A DNA stretch of 64,000 bases from Gammaproteobacteria bacterium (GCA_016182845.1 JACPFT010000016.1:62001-126000); one strand, 5' to 3'. Shown: positions 36,551 through 47,824, numbered from the stretch's first letter. Notes: generated by a model not told the origin, from the sequence alone. Translations and numbers: made by a program.

Positions 36551-39500
36551 GGTTTGGACTCCGGCTCGGGCTTGGACACGGGCTTGGTCTCCGGCTTCGC
36601 GGCCGGCGGGGGCGCCTCCACCGGGATCTTGCCCTTGGTCTTGGCCACTTCGGTGATGACTGGCTTGTCCCAGGTCCCGGTGACCTTGTAGTCGATCCGC
36701 GTGAACACATCCAGGGCCGGCTGCAGCACGGTGTTCAAGGCCAGGGCCACCAGGGCCATGGTGGGTTCCACGGCCCAGCCGGCGAGTAGGGGCAGGCTAG
36801 AGGACAGCCTGGGGCTGACGCGGATGTCCTGGTCGAAGGTCTGGCGCCCCAGGTCGGTCTTGCCCTTGATTTCGACGCCGGCGGCCAGACCGTCCATGAA
36901 GGTGCGCTCGGTGGTGGCCACGCCGTCCTCGATACGGAAGCCGCCGGTGATGCTGTTGTAATAGAAGCCCTTGCCGAAGACGTCGGAGAAATCCAGGGAC
37001 AGGCGACGGCGCAGGCTCTGCAGGGAGAACAGGCTGAACAGACGCGCGCCCTGGTCGCTGACCTCGGCGAGATGGCCTTGGCCCAGGCGGCCGTTGAGGA
37101 AGCCGTCCAGGTTCCTGAGGGCGAACTGGGCCGGATCGCCGGGCCAGGCCAGCTCGAAGTCGGCCTGCACCGGGCTTTCCCGAGCCGAGAAAGCCAGTTG
37201 CCAGTCGCTGGCGAAGCGGCCGATGTCCGGCGAGCTCATGCGTCCGCGCAGCTCGGTACGCTCCGCCGAACCGCCCAGCCAGCGGCCGGAGAGGCTCACT
37301 TCGGTGGAGGCATTGCGCAGGGTGAAAGCCTTGATGGCCAGGCCGTGCACTTCCGGCTCGTCGGCCAAGGGCTCGGTGATGAGCCGCAGGGCGCCGAGCC
37401 TACGCGCGCCGTAACGGCAGTCGGCGCAGTTGACCACCAGGCGCGGCAGTTCTTCGGGCTGGAAGGGCAGGTCCAGGGCCTCCTCCGCGGCGGCGGCGGC
37501 CGCATCCATCTCGGCCTGGCCGGCAGGCGGGTTCCCAGCGGTGGACGGCTCGTCCGCCGGCAACCAGGCCCGCTCCAGGTCCAGGATCAGGGCCTGGCGC
37601 TGGAAGTCTTCGGGCAGGAGCATGCGCCCTGCCAGCTCCTTGGCCTCGATGGCGATCTCCAGGCCCTCGCTGGACGGGGTGATTTCCACTTCCGCCTGGC
37701 TCAGGGGCATGCCATAGAGCGCCAGCTTGCCCACCTCCAGGGCCAGGCCCCGGAACAGCGGCGGTTCGGGCGGCGTTTCGGTGGCGGCCTCCGACGCTTC
37801 GGTCTCGGTCGACACTAGCGAACGGGCGAATTCCACCCAGGGTCCGGCCTGCGCTTGGTCCCAGGCGCCGGTAACGAACAGGCCCGGCCGATCCGGCAGG
37901 GTCGGGGTCCCGGTCCCTGCGCTGAGGGTGGCGCGATCGAAGGCGAACCGGCCCTGCTCGTCCACCCGCCAGCGCAGGGCGGCCCCCAGGGCATTGCCCA
38001 GGCGGCCGCGCAGCACCGTGTCGGCCTCCAGATCCGCCTCCAGGCTGAGCATCTCGCCGCCGCCGTCCAGGCCCACCGGCGCCGGGAAGTCGGCCTTCAG
38101 GCCCTTGAGATCCGAGGCCAGGCTCAGGCGGTGGGAGCTGGTGCCGTTGTCTTGGGGCGTGATGGCCATGATGGCCAGGTACTCGCTCTGGCCGGACAGG
38201 CGCTCCGCCAGGGGCATGCCCAGTTCCTGCAGGGCCTTGGCGCTCATCAGCCCGCGCGCCGTGGCGGTGAGCTGAATACGGTCATGGTCCCGGCCCTTGT
38301 CCCGGCCCTGGGCCAGATCCAGGCGCAGGGGTTCGCCCAGCAGCTTGCCCGCGACGCCCGCCGCCGAGACCGCGCGCTCGGAATAGCGCAGCTCGCCCTT
38401 GAGCTCGGTGAGCAGCCGGCCCACGGGCTGGATGTCCAGGGCCGTGCCCCGGAAATGCAGCTTCCCGTCGAGCTTGAGCTTCTCCGGCGTGTCGAGGGGG
38501 ATGGCCAGGGTGAGCTCGGTGGCGGCGGGGCCGGCCAGGCGCAGTGCCGTGATGTCCTTGCCCAGGAGGCCCGGCAGGGGGCTCTTGGCCACCACGTCGG
38601 AGAAGGCAGCGCCCTCGCCCTCGGCGGCGGCGACGATGCTCAGCAAGGGGTTGTCGGCGGAGAGCTGGAGGATTTCGGCACGAGCCTCGCGGGTCTTGAC
38701 GCCCAGGAGGCTGCCGGCATCGGCGCGGATGCGCATGCTGTCGCCTTCGAAGAACAGATCGGCGCCCGTGCCCTCGAGGACCGGCCAGTCCGGCTGGAAG
38801 CGGAAGGGCAGGCCTTCCGCGCGGGCGGCGATGGAGAACTGGCCCTCGGCATTGTCGAAGGGGAAGTGCTCCAGGGGGCCGTGCAGGGCGATATGGGTAT
38901 AGGGCAGGCTGCCGCCGACGCCGATGGAACCGTCCAGGTAGGCGACCAGGTCGGTGGTCATGATGCCCACCGGCAGGTAGCGGCCGGCGTGATCGCTGGC
39001 GGCATCATGCATCTCGCCGTAGAGCGAGATTTCCGGCGCGGCCTCGCCGGTCTTGTTCAGCTCCAGCGCGGCGATAAAGCCGGCATCGTCGGTGGCCAGG
39101 GCCGCGCCGGGGATGCGCAAGCGCCAGCCTTGCGCGCCCGTCTCCCAGGACAAGCCTGCGCGGAAGCGGGTGAACTGGAAGGGCTCGCGGAACAGGCCCT
39201 TGAGCTCGGCGCCGGCCAGGGAATCCAGCGCCGCCCAGCCGCCGTCCTGGCTGGCGCTCACGCTGGCCTTGAGGCCAGTCAGGCCCGGAATGCCCTCATG
39301 GGGAAGCAGGCTTAGGTCCGCCAGTTCCGCGGCGGCCTGCCAGCGCAGTGCCTCGCCCCGGCCCTGCCAGCGCGCCAGGAGCCGAGGCACCTGGCCTTGC
39401 GGCGCCAGGCCCAGCAGGGCTTCCCGCCACTCGGGCTTCAACCCCGGCAGGCGCAGCCCCAGGGCGGCGGCCTTGCCGATGTCCAGGCCGTCCAGGCCCA

Positions 39501-40533
39501 GGGCCTTGGCCCCGGAATCCTCGACCCTTAGGCGCAAGGCCAGGGGCTCCCAGTCCTGGGTCGGCAGGCGCAGGGACAGGGCCGGCAGCGCCAGCGTCCA
39601 GCCCTGGCCGTCCCGCTCGTAGCCCAGCTGGGCGCCCACTGCCGCGATGTGGAGTGTCTCGGCGCCCGCCGCCACGCCCTGCGGGCCTTCCTTCTGCAAT
39701 TCGATGTCGCGGGCCTGCAGCCGCGCCCGGGCATGACCCCAGCGTCCATCCCTACGCTCGGCCCAGAGCTCGCCCTCCACTCCGGCCCGGCTCAGGGCAT
39801 AGCCCTCCAGGCGCGGCAGGGGCAAGCGCGGCAGCCAATGGCCCCGGCTCTCCAGGTAGGCGCGCAACGGCGTCGCCGGCTCGCGGGGATCGCCGGCGGC
39901 CTCCAGCTCCAGGCGCACGGAATCGCCGGCCGCGCCCTCCAGGCTGGCCAGGCCGCTCAGGGCATAGCCCCCGCCGCCCCGGCGCAGGGACAGCTCGGAG
40001 AGCGTGATGGGCAGATCGGCCTCGCCGGCCCGGCGCAGGACCACGCGCCCGGCGCTCAGGCTCAGCTCGCGCTGGGCGAGGAGCATGTCCAGGATCGCAT
40101 CCAGGGGCGTGTCCTCGCCGCCGCCCGGCAGGCCCAGCACCCGCCAGCGGCCGTTGGCCTCACGCTGCAGGACGGCGTCCAGGCCACGGGCATGGAGGCG
40201 CCGGGCCACCGGCTTGCGGGACAGGGAGGAACGCCAGACATCCATGGCCAGATCCAGCTCGGCCAAGCGGAGGGCGGCGCTGGCCGGGGCGGGCGCGGCC
40301 TGGCCCAGGCTGATGCCGCGCAGGCGCAGTTCCGGGCCCGCCAGAGCCCAGCCGGCCTGCAGCTCGGCGATGCGCACCGGCACGCCCAGGCGCAGGCTGG
40401 CCTCGGCCTCCAGCTCGGCACGGAAACGCGGCAGCTCGGGCAGGAGGATGCGCCCCAGGCTGACCACGACGGCGACGAGCACCAGGACCAGGGCCAGGAG
40501 CAGCCAGAGCTTGTTGAGCACGATACGTAGCAT
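36547..40533 (-). CDS. yhdP: AsmA-like phospholipid transport protein YhdP
   Basis: Very large inner-membrane-anchored periplasmic protein (1328 aa) thought, with TamB and YdbH, to bridge phospholipids to the outer membrane. One N-terminal helix (about 8-28) is followed by a long repetitive beta-groove region (DUF3971 type) and a C-terminal AsmA-like domain (about 1130-1290) with SLQSLRRRLSLDFSDVFGKGFYYNSITGGFRI. The tail is Pro/Lys/Glu-rich. ATG 40533 gives MLRIVLNKLW; an upstream ATG (40584) is unlikely. It lies downstream of rng as in E. coli. Confidence 0.93.
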   Translation of the reverse strand: MLRIVLNKLWLLLALVLVLVAVVVSLGRILLPELPRFRAELEAEASLRLGVPVRIAELQAGWALAGPELRLRGISLGQAAPAPASAALRLAELDLAMDVWRSSLSRKPVARRLHARGLDAVLQREANGRWRVLGLPGGGEDTPLDAILDMLLAQRELSLSAGRVVLRRAGEADLPITLSELSLRRGGGGYALSGLASLEGAAGDSVRLELEAAGDPREPATPLRAYLESRGHWLPRLPLPRLEGYALSRAGVEGELWAERRDGRWGHARARLQARDIELQKEGPQGVAAGAETLHIAAVGAQLGYERDGQGWTLALPALSLRLPTQDWEPLALRLRVEDSGAKALGLDGLDIGKAAALGLRLPGLKPEWREALLGLAPQGQVPRLLARWQGRGEALRWQAAAELADLSLLPHEGIPGLTGLKASVSASQDGGWAALDSLAGAELKGLFREPFQFTRFRAGLSWETGAQGWRLRIPGAALATDDAGFIAALELNKTGEAAPEISLYGEMHDAASDHAGRYLPVGIMTTDLVAYLDGSIGVGGSLPYTHIALHGPLEHFPFDNAEGQFSIAARAEGLPFRFQPDWPVLEGTGADLFFEGDSMRIRADAGSLLGVKTREARAEILQLSADNPLLSIVAAAEGEGAAFSDVVAKSPLPGLLGKDITALRLAGPAATELTLAIPLDTPEKLKLDGKLHFRGTALDIQPVGRLLTELKGELRYSERAVSAAGVAGKLLGEPLRLDLAQGRDKGRDHDRIQLTATARGLMSAKALQELGMPLAERLSGQSEYLAIMAITPQDNGTSSHRLSLASDLKGLKADFPAPVGLDGGGEMLSLEADLEADTVLRGRLGNALGAALRWRVDEQGRFAFDRATLSAGTGTPTLPDRPGLFVTGAWDQAQAGPWVEFARSLVSTETEASEAATETPPEPPLFRGLALEVGKLALYGMPLSQAEVEITPSSEGLEIAIEAKELAGRMLLPEDFQRQALILDLERAWLPADEPSTAGNPPAGQAEMDAAAAAAEEALDLPFQPEELPRLVVNCADCRYGARRLGALRLITEPLADEPEVHGLAIKAFTLRNASTEVSLSGRWLGGSAERTELRGRMSSPDIGRFASDWQLAFSARESPVQADFELAWPGDPAQFALRNLDGFLNGRLGQGHLAEVSDQGARLFSLFSLQSLRRRLSLDFSDVFGKGFYYNSITGGFRIEDGVATTERTFMDGLAAGVEIKGKTDLGRQTFDQDIRVSPRLSSSLPLLAGWAVEPTMALVALALNTVLQPALDVFTRIDYKVTGTWDKPVITEVAKTKGKIPVEAPPPAAKPETKPVSKPEPESKP

Positions 40534-40626
40534 GGTCAGCCTATTCGGCGCCGGATCGCGAGCGCCCGGCAGGGCTTGGACCACGGGGAGCGGGGGAGAG
40601 TGCCCAACACGAGATTCTCCCCCTCC

Positions 40627-40733
40627 CCGTTCGTGCTAAGTAGGCTTGCTAAGCAAGCCGTATCGAAGCACGGGGGAAGGTCTCGGAGGCCCTTCGATAC
40701 GGGACGCCATGCGTCCCTACTCAGGGCGAACGG
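40627..40733. repeat. GTTCG-family palindromic repeat, copy A
   Basis: Starts CCGTTCGTGCTAAGTAG and ends CAGGGCGAACGG, with internal CGTATCGAAG/CTTCGATACG and two small stem-loops (GCTTGCTAAGCAAGC; GGGACGCCATGCGTCCC). It lies in the 220-base gap between rng and yhdP. Confidence 0.7.
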
Positions 40734-40753
40734 TCTTTGGGAGGCATGCCAAA

Positions 40754-42235
40754 TCACATCAGCACCACGTCGAACTGCTCCTGGCTGTAGAGCGATTCGA
40801 CCTGGAACTTGACCGGCTTGCCGATGAAAACCTCCAGCTCGGCGACCGAGGCCGATTCCTCGTCCAGGAGGCGGTCCACCACGTCCTGGGAAGCCAGGAC
40901 CAGGAAGGTCTGCACATTCGGGTAGGCGCGGTTGGCGCGCAGGATCTCGCGGAAGATCTCGTAGCACACGGTCTCCGCCGTCTTCACCGTACCGCGCCCC
41001 GCGCAGGCGGGACAGGGTTCGCAGAGCACGTGCTCCAGGGACTCGCGGGTACGCTTGCGGGTCATCTCGACGAGGCCCAGGGGCGAGATCTCGCAGATCT
41101 GGGTCTTGGCATGATCCCGCTCCAGGGTCTTCTCCAGGGTGCGCAGGACCTGGCGCTTGTGCTCCTCGTCGGTCATGTCGATGAAGTCGATGATGATGAT
41201 GCCGCCCAGGTTGCGCAGGCGCAGCTGGCGGCCGATGGCGCCGGCGGCCTCCAAATTGGTCTTGAAGATGGTCTCTTCCAGGTTGCGGTGGCCGACGAAG
41301 GCGCCGGTATTGACGTCGATGGTGGTCATGGCCTCGGTCTGATCCAGGATCAGATAGCCGCCGCTCTTGAGCAGCACCTTGCGCGCCAAGGCCTTCTGGA
41401 TCTCGTCCTCGACGCCGTAGAGATCGAAGATGGGCCGCTCGCCGGTGTAGTGCTCGATGCGCTCGGCGACGCCGGGCACGAACTCGCGGGCGAAAGCCTG
41501 CATGCGTCCCCAGGTCTCCCGGGAGTCGACGCGGATCTTCTCCACCACGGTCTCCACCATGTCGCGCAGGGTGCGGAAGGGCAGGGACAGATCCTCGTGG
41601 ATCACCGAACAGGTCGGCGTGACGCGGATGCGCTCGCGGACGGCGATCCACAGCTTGCGCAGGAAGTCGGCGTCGGCCCTGAGCTCGGTCTCCCCTACCC
41701 CTTCGGCATTGGTGCGCACGATGAAGCCGCCCTCGGCGATGTTCTCGAAGCTGGAGACGATGGCCTTGAGGCGCTCCCGCTCGCCGGCCTCCTCGATACG
41801 CTGGGAGATGCCGATGTGGTGGGAATCGGGCATGAACACCAGGTAGCGGGAGGGAATGGTGATATGGGTGGTCAGGCGCGCGCCCTTGGTGCCCAGGGGA
41901 TCCTTGATGACCTGGACCAGGACGTCCTGGCCCTCGCGCAGGAGGGCGGTGATGTCCTCGCTGGCGGCATGGTGGTTGGCGGCGAAGGCGTCATTGGGCT
42001 CGTCGACCAGGGGCACGATGTCCGAGGCGTGCAGAAAGGCCGCTCGCTCCAGGCCGATATTGATGAAGGCGGCCTGCATGCCCGGCAGCACGCGGCTGAC
42101 CTTGCCCTTGTAGATATTGCCCACCAGGCCGCGCCGGCTGGCGCGCTCCACATGGACTTCCTGCAGGACGCCGTTCTCGACGACCGCCACACGCGTCTCG
42201 CGGGGCGTGACATTGACCAGGATTTCTTCGCTCAT
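40754..42235 (-). CDS. rng: Ribonuclease G
   Basis: RNase E/G-family endonuclease (16S rRNA 5' maturation, mRNA turnover), 493 aa. N-terminal S1-like domain (about 38-120, NIYKGKVSRVLPGMQAAFINIG), RNase H-like and DNase I-like parts, catalytic IIIIDFIDM with MTTIDVNTG, and the zinc-link CEPCPACAGRGTV. The start is the MSEEILVN methionine at 42235. It lacks the long C-terminal scaffold of RNase E. Confidence 0.95.
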   Translation of the reverse strand: MSEEILVNVTPRETRVAVVENGVLQEVHVERASRRGLVGNIYKGKVSRVLPGMQAAFINIGLERAAFLHASDIVPLVDEPNDAFAANHHAASEDITALLREGQDVLVQVIKDPLGTKGARLTTHITIPSRYLVFMPDSHHIGISQRIEEAGERERLKAIVSSFENIAEGGFIVRTNAEGVGETELRADADFLRKLWIAVRERIRVTPTCSVIHEDLSLPFRTLRDMVETVVEKIRVDSRETWGRMQAFAREFVPGVAERIEHYTGERPIFDLYGVEDEIQKALARKVLLKSGGYLILDQTEAMTTIDVNTGAFVGHRNLEETIFKTNLEAAGAIGRQLRLRNLGGIIIIDFIDMTDEEHKRQVLRTLEKTLERDHAKTQICEISPLGLVEMTRKRTRESLEHVLCEPCPACAGRGTVKTAETVCYEIFREILRANRAYPNVQTFLVLASQDVVDRLLDEESASVAELEVFIGKPVKFQVESLYSQEQFDVVLM

Positions 42236-42273
42236 CGTCTTATTGTTTTCCTGGCATGAAGAACTAAGAGGGA

Positions 42274-42412
42274 TTAACCGCCAAGGCGCCAAGAACGCCA
42301 AGGGGAATCGGGAGTGAAAACCGTACATCGTTCCGATGCACCACGATGCTCATGCCCGCCGTATTCAATCTCGCTTAGCTTTTCCTTGGCGTCTTGGCGC
42401 CTTGGCGGTTAA
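42274..42412. repeat. Long inverted repeat (TTAACCGCCAAGGCGCCAAG ends)
   Basis: About 31-34 bases at 42274-42307 (TTAACCGCCAAGGCGCCAAG onward) recur inverted at 42382-42412 with only small indels. The core of about 75 bases is non-coding. The unit is MITE-sized with no transposase. It directly precedes the second REP pair, between rng and maf. Confidence 0.65.
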
Positions 42413-42426
42413 AAATTCTTCAGCGC

Positions 42427-42516
42427 GTAGGTCGGGTCAGCGCAGCGTAACCCGACAGCATTGTTCGACCTCCGAACATCGTCGGGTTACGCGCCAAGGG
42501 CGCTAACCCGACCTAC
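42427..42516. repeat. REP-type pair (GTAG-footed inverted hairpins), copy 2
   Basis: Same architecture as 27771-27851: GTAG feet at both outer ends, hairpin arms GTCGGGT(T/C)A and TAACCCGAC, separated by about 24 bases. The copies differ mainly in loop and spacer. Confidence 0.8.
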
Positions 42517-42522
42517 ATCGAC

Positions 42523-43104
42523 TTACAACCCCACCCCGCAGCGCCGCAGCAGCTCGCCGGTTTCGGTCAGCGGCAGGCCCACGACGCCAGAATAGCTGCC
42601 GTGGATGGCTTCGACAAACAGGGCGCCCAGGCCCTGGATACCGTAGGCGCCGGCCTTGTCGGCCGGTTCGCCGCTGGCCCAATATTCCCGGGCCGCGTCT
42701 GCGGCTAAGGGCAGGAAGGCCACGCGCGTCACCGACAGCGCCGATTCGCAGCGCTCGCCGCGCACCACCGCCACGGCGGTCATCACCTCGTGCTCGCGTC
42801 CGGCCAGGGCCAGGAGCATGGCCACGGCCTCGGCCTCGTCGGCGGGCTTGCCCAGGATCCGGCCATCCAGGACCACCGAGGTGTCGGCGCCCAGGACCGG
42901 CCTATCCTGGGCCGAGACCGCCCAGCCGGCCCTGGCCTTGGCCTCGGCCAGGCGCAGCACATAAGCCTCGGGAGCCTCGTCGGGCAGGGGCGTCTCGTCG
43001 ATGTCGGCACGGATCACCGCGTGTTCGACGCCGATCTGCGCCAGAAGTTCGCGCCGGCGCGGGGAGCCGGAGGCCAGGTAAATGGAAGGAAAGCGGAACA
43101 TCAT
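42523..43104 (-). CDS. maf: Maf-family nucleotide pyrophosphatase
   Basis: Hydrolyses non-canonical or methylated nucleoside triphosphates and is linked to septum inhibition. The 193 aa include the N-terminal [30 protein letters not shown] and the C-terminal [30 protein letters not shown], which are hallmarks. The start ATG 43104 overlaps the mreD stop (ATGA). Confidence 0.94.
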   Translation of the reverse strand: MMFRFPSIYLASGSPRRRELLAQIGVEHAVIRADIDETPLPDEAPEAYVLRLAEAKARAGWAVSAQDRPVLGADTSVVLDGRILGKPADEAEAVAMLLALAGREHEVMTAVAVVRGERCESALSVTRVAFLPLAADAAREYWASGEPADKAGAYGIQGLGALFVEAIHGSYSGVVGLPLTETGELLRRCGVGL

Positions 43105-43589
43105 TGCACCCGGTAATACCCCTGCACGACGCGCAGGGCATGGTAAATGGCCGGCCAGACGCAGGCCGAGGTCAGGGCCGGCAGCCAATAGGTCCAGGGC
43201 CGGGGCGTGACCTGCACGATATTGCGCAACCAGAGCAGCAGCAGCAGGGACAGGCCGGTGAGCATGAGCACGGAGACGGCCTGCTGCCAGCGCGGGAACA
43301 GCTTCAGGCGGTTGTGCAGCAGGGTCACGATATAGGCCAGTGCCGCCATGACCAGGGCATGCAGGCCCAGCAGCGTGCCGGTCAGGGCGTCCATGAACAG
43401 GCCGGCCAGCCAGGCCTTGCCCACGCCGATACGGTGGGGCATGACCATGACCCAGTAGATCAGGGTAAGGCTCAGCCATTCCGGGCGCAGATCCTCCAAG
43501 GCCATCGGCAGCGGCAGGATGTCCAGCATCATGGCCAGGACCACCGACAGGAAGACCACCAGCCCCCCCTGCTTGCCTTGCGGACTCAT
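43101..43589 (-). CDS. mreD: Rod shape-determining protein MreD
   Basis: Polytopic inner-membrane protein of the elongasome, 162 aa with five or six helices, with [14 protein letters not shown] and a [17 protein letters not shown] segment typical of MreD. It overlaps mreC by four bases and maf by four bases. Confidence 0.92.
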   Translation of the reverse strand: MSPQGKQGGLVVFLSVVLAMMLDILPLPMALEDLRPEWLSLTLIYWVMVMPHRIGVGKAWLAGLFMDALTGTLLGLHALVMAALAYIVTLLHNRLKLFPRWQQAVSVLMLTGLSLLLLLWLRNIVQVTPRPWTYWLPALTSACVWPAIYHALRVVQGYYRVQ

Positions 43590-44536
43590 GGGCGGGTCTC
43601 CGGGGAACGGGCCGCTTCCGACTGGGCGGCATCGGGCTTGGCGACCGGCTTGGCCGTATCGGACTTGACCGCCTCGGGTTGCGGGGCGGCGGCCGGCGCC
43701 GGCAGGCTGGGGATCTCGAAGCGCGGCCAGACCAGGAGCACCTGGCTGGCCCGATCCAGCTTGGCGCTGGGGGTCACGAAGATCTTCAGGAAAGTCTCGC
43801 CAGGATCCTGGACCACCTCGCGCACCGTGCCCACCGGATAGCCTTCCGGGAAGCGCTGGCCCAGGCTGGAGCTGACCAGGACGTCGCCGGCCTTGATGTC
43901 GGCCGTGGAGGGCACGTGCTCCAGGACCAGCCAGCCCAGGTTGCCGGAACCGGCGGCGATGGCGCGCACCCCGGAGCGCACGGCGCGCACCGGTAGGGCG
44001 TGGGAGGCGTCGGAAATGAGCAGCACGCGACTGGTGAGGGGATTGGCCTCGACGATCTGGCCCATGACGCCGTCGGCGTCCAGGACCGGCTGGCCCAGGT
44101 ACACGCCATCGCGCGTGCCCTTGCTGATTAAGAGCTGATGGCTGAAGGGATCCCGATCCAGGTCGACGATCTCGGCCACCAGGCGCCGCTCGCCGCCCTT
44201 GCGCGCCGCGCCCAGGAGACCGCGCAGGCGCTCGTTCTCCGCCTCCAGGGCCACCAGGGTCTGCACCTGGGCCTTCAGGATGGTGTTCTCGTCGGACAGC
44301 TTCTGAACCTGGGACTCCAGGCTCTCGCGGGTCTCCAGGCTATCGGAGGCGGCGCCCAGCCAGCGGCCGGGCAGGTTGACCAGGAATTGCAGGGGCGCGA
44401 CGACCGTGGCCAGGCCGGCGCGCACGGCCTCCAGGTGCTGGTAACGGTGGTCCAGCACCATGAGGGCCAGGGAGGCCATGAGCGCCAGACCGAGCCGGAC
44501 ATTGAGGGAGGGGCCGCGTGCGAAGATGGGTTTCAT
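43586..44536 (-). CDS. mreC: Rod shape-determining protein MreC
   Basis: Periplasmic elongasome scaffold linking MreB to the PBP2/RodA synthases. The 316 aa have one N-terminal helix (about 12-28), a coiled coil (about 65-100, [23 protein letters not shown]) and two beta-barrel subdomains with [21 protein letters not shown]. The C-terminal 40 residues are Pro/Ala/Lys-rich and probably disordered. Confidence 0.94.
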   Translation of the reverse strand: MKPIFARGPSLNVRLGLALMASLALMVLDHRYQHLEAVRAGLATVVAPLQFLVNLPGRWLGAASDSLETRESLESQVQKLSDENTILKAQVQTLVALEAENERLRGLLGAARKGGERRLVAEIVDLDRDPFSHQLLISKGTRDGVYLGQPVLDADGVMGQIVEANPLTSRVLLISDASHALPVRAVRSGVRAIAAGSGNLGWLVLEHVPSTADIKAGDVLVSSSLGQRFPEGYPVGTVREVVQDPGETFLKIFVTPSAKLDRASQVLLVWPRFEIPSLPAPAAAPQPEAVKSDTAKPVAKPDAAQSEAARSPETRP

Positions 44537-44594
44537 GGCCGCATTTCACCCGGACGCAGGCACGGCGCATGCACATTCAAAGGCACAGAAAACT

Positions 44595-44694
44595 CCGTTC
44601 GTGCTGAGTAGCCGCGCACGCGGCGTATCGAAGCATGAGCGGAGTTGCCGGCCCTTCGATACGCCTCCTAACGGAGGCTACTCAGGGCGAACGG
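44595..44694. repeat. GTTCG-family palindromic repeat, copy B
   Basis: CCGTTCGTGCTGAGTAG to CTACTCAGGGCGAACGG, with internal CGTATCGAAG/CTTCGATACG and stem-loops GCCGCGCACGCGGC and CCTCCTAACGGAGG. It sits in the gap between mreB and mreC, so the two genes are separated by a transcribed structured spacer. Confidence 0.7.
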
Positions 44695-44716
44695 ACCCTT
44701 CCGCTACCCGGCTAGC

Positions 44717-45835
<1,119 letters not shown>

Positions 45836-45916
45836 CTATGGCGGGATTGGGCATAGCCGCCGCCTGTGATAAGTTAGGCGTTTTACCTTGCACCGCGACA
45901 ATTGACGGAGTACGCC

Positions 45917-46204
45917 ATGTCCTTAGGCTCTGAGGAAGTGAAGAAGATCGCCCATCTGGCGCGCATCGCCATCGATGACGCCAATATCCCGGCCTATGCC
46001 ACCAACCTCAACAATATCCTGGCCCTGGTCGAGCAGATGAATGCCGTCGACACCAGCAGCGTCGAGCCCATGGCCCACCCGCTCAATGTCAGCCAACGCC
46101 TGCGCGAGGACCGGGTCACCGAGCCGAACCAACGCGAGCTGTTCCAGGGCCTGGCGCCCAAGACCGAGGCCGGCCTGTACCTGGTGCCCAAGGTCATCGA
46201 ATAA
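45917..46204 (+). CDS. gatC: Asp/Glu-tRNA amidotransferase subunit C
   Basis: Small stabilising subunit of GatCAB, which converts Glu-tRNA(Gln) and/or Asp-tRNA(Asn) to the amidated forms. The 95 aa include [28 protein letters not shown] and [18 protein letters not shown] 45917 has GGAG six bases upstream. The divergent gap to mreB is 153 bases. Confidence 0.95.
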   Translation: MSLGSEEVKKIAHLARIAIDDANIPAYATNLNNILALVEQMNAVDTSSVEPMAHPLNVSQRLREDRVTEPNQRELFQGLAPKTEAGLYLVPKVIE

Positions 46205-46210
46205 GGCTTA

Positions 46211-46251
46211 CCCCCTCTCCCCTAGCCCCTCTCCCGCGAGGGGAGAGGGGG
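46211..46251. repeat. CCCCTCTCCC-type palindromic repeat
   Basis: CCCCTCTCCC (46227-46236) pairs with GGGGAGAGGGG (46240-46250), preceded by another CCCCCTCTCCCC (46211-46222). It lies between gatC and gatA inside the operon and has no T-run. Confidence 0.6.
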
Positions 46252-46278
46252 TAGAAAGAACACGGATAAGGATTGAAC

Positions 46279-47727
46279 ATGATCGAAAAAACCATCGCCG
46301 AGCTGTCCGCCGGCCTTGCCGCCGGGGAATTCTCCAGCCGCGAACTGACCGATGCCTATCTGCAGCGCATCGCGACCCTGGACTCCAAGCTCAACAGCTT
46401 CGTCACCGTCACCGCCGACGCCGCCCGCGCCCAGGCCGATGCCGCCGATGCCGCGCGTCGCGCCGGCAACACGAGCCGCCTCCTGGGCGTGCCCTTCGCC
46501 CACAAGGACATCTTCTGCACCGCCGGCGTGCGCACCTCCTGCGGCTCGAAGATGCTGGACAGCTTCGTGGCCCCCTATGACGCGACGGTCGTGCGCAAGC
46601 TGAAAGAGGCCGGCCTGGTCACCCTGGGCAAGACCAATATGGACGAGTTCGCCATGGGCTCCTCCAACGAGACCAGCTACTACGGCCCGGTGCGTAATCC
46701 CTGGAACCTGGACACCGTGCCCGGCGGCTCCTCGGGCGGCTCGGCCGCCGCCGTGGCCGCGCGCCTGACCCCCGGCGCTACCGGCACCGACACCGGCGGC
46801 TCCATTCGCCAGCCGGCCGCCCTGGTGGGCATCACCGGTCTCAAGCCCACCTATGGCCGCGTGTCGCGCTACGGCATGATCGCCTTCGCCTCCTCCCTGG
46901 ATCAGGGCGGTCCCATGGCCCAGACCGCCGAGGACTGCGCCCTGCTGCTCGGCGCCATGGCCGGCTTCGACGAGCGCGACTCCACCAGCCTGGACGAGCC
47001 GGTGCCAGACTACACCGCCGAGCTCAACCAGCCCTTGAAGGGTCTGCGCATCGGCCTGCCCAAGGAGTATTTCGGCGAGGGTCTGGACGCCGGCACCGCC
47101 GCCTGCGTCGAGGCCGCCATCGCCGAGTACAAGAAGCTGGGCGCCGAGGTCAAAGAGATCTCCCTGCCCAACTCCGGCCTGTCGGTGCCGGTGTACTACA
47201 TCATCGCGCCGGCCGAGGCCTCCTCCAACCTGTCGCGCTACGACGGCGTGCGCTTCGGCCATCGCTGCGAGAATCCCAAGGATCTGCTGGATCTGTACAG
47301 CCGCTCGCGCGGCGAGGGTTTCGGCGCGGAAGTGAAGCGGCGCATCCTGATCGGCACCTACGCCCTGTCGGCAGGCTATTACGATGCCTACTACCTCAAG
47401 GCCCAGAAGATCCGCCGGCTGATCGCCGAGGACTTCAAGCGCGCCTTCGAGGAGGTCGACGTCATCCTCGGCCCGACCTCGCCCTCCCCGGCCTTCCGCA
47501 TAGGGGAAAAGAGCGACGATCCGGTGTCCATGTATCTGAACGACATCTACACCATCGCCATCAACCTGGCTGGCCTGCCGGCCATGAGCCTGCCCTGCGG
47601 CTTCGTGAACGGTCTGCCCGTCGGCCTGCAGCTCATCGGCAACTACTTCGCCGAAGGCCGGCTGCTCAATGCGGCCCACCAGTACCAGCAGGTCACGGAC
47701 TGGCACAGCCGCGCGCCGGCACTGTAA
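46279..47727 (+). CDS. gatA: Asp/Glu-tRNA amidotransferase subunit A
   Basis: Glutaminase subunit of GatCAB that supplies ammonia. The 482 aa have the amidase-signature triad Lys ([10 protein letters not shown]), cis-Ser ([14 protein letters not shown]) and catalytic Ser ([12 protein letters not shown]). It lies 74 bases after gatC, with a palindromic repeat between them. Confidence 0.97.
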   Translation: MIEKTIAELSAGLAAGEFSSRELTDAYLQRIATLDSKLNSFVTVTADAARAQADAADAARRAGNTSRLLGVPFAHKDIFCTAGVRTSCGSKMLDSFVAPYDATVVRKLKEAGLVTLGKTNMDEFAMGSSNETSYYGPVRNPWNLDTVPGGSSGGSAAAVAARLTPGATGTDTGGSIRQPAALVGITGLKPTYGRVSRYGMIAFASSLDQGGPMAQTAEDCALLLGAMAGFDERDSTSLDEPVPDYTAELNQPLKGLRIGLPKEYFGEGLDAGTAACVEAAIAEYKKLGAEVKEISLPNSGLSVPVYYIIAPAEASSNLSRYDGVRFGHRCENPKDLLDLYSRSRGEGFGAEVKRRILIGTYALSAGYYDAYYLKAQKIRRLIAEDFKRAFEEVDVILGPTSPSPAFRIGEKSDDPVSMYLNDIYTIAINLAGLPAMSLPCGFVNGLPVGLQLIGNYFAEGRLLNAAHQYQQVTDWHSRAPAL

Positions 47728-47745
47728 GCCTGACGACGACTCACC

Positions 47746-47824
47746 CCGTTCGTGCTGAGCCTGTCGAAGCACGAGCGGAACGCAGCATGAAAGCTTCGCC
47801 CTTCGACAAGCTCAGGGCGAACGG
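47746..47824. repeat. GTTCG-family palindromic repeat, copy C
   Basis: CCGTTCGTGCTGAGCCTGTC to AAGCTCAGGGCGAACGG, with a central CGAAGC/GCTTCG. It fills the gatA-gatB gap and is read in frame before gatB, encoding the repeat-derived peptide [10 protein letters not shown] if a longer gatB start were used. Confidence 0.75.

Noticed and set aside
46222-47772. 516-codon open frame antisense to gatA
   Set aside because: Gly/Ala/His/Gln-rich, with no domain; a high-GC mirror of the gatA codon pattern.
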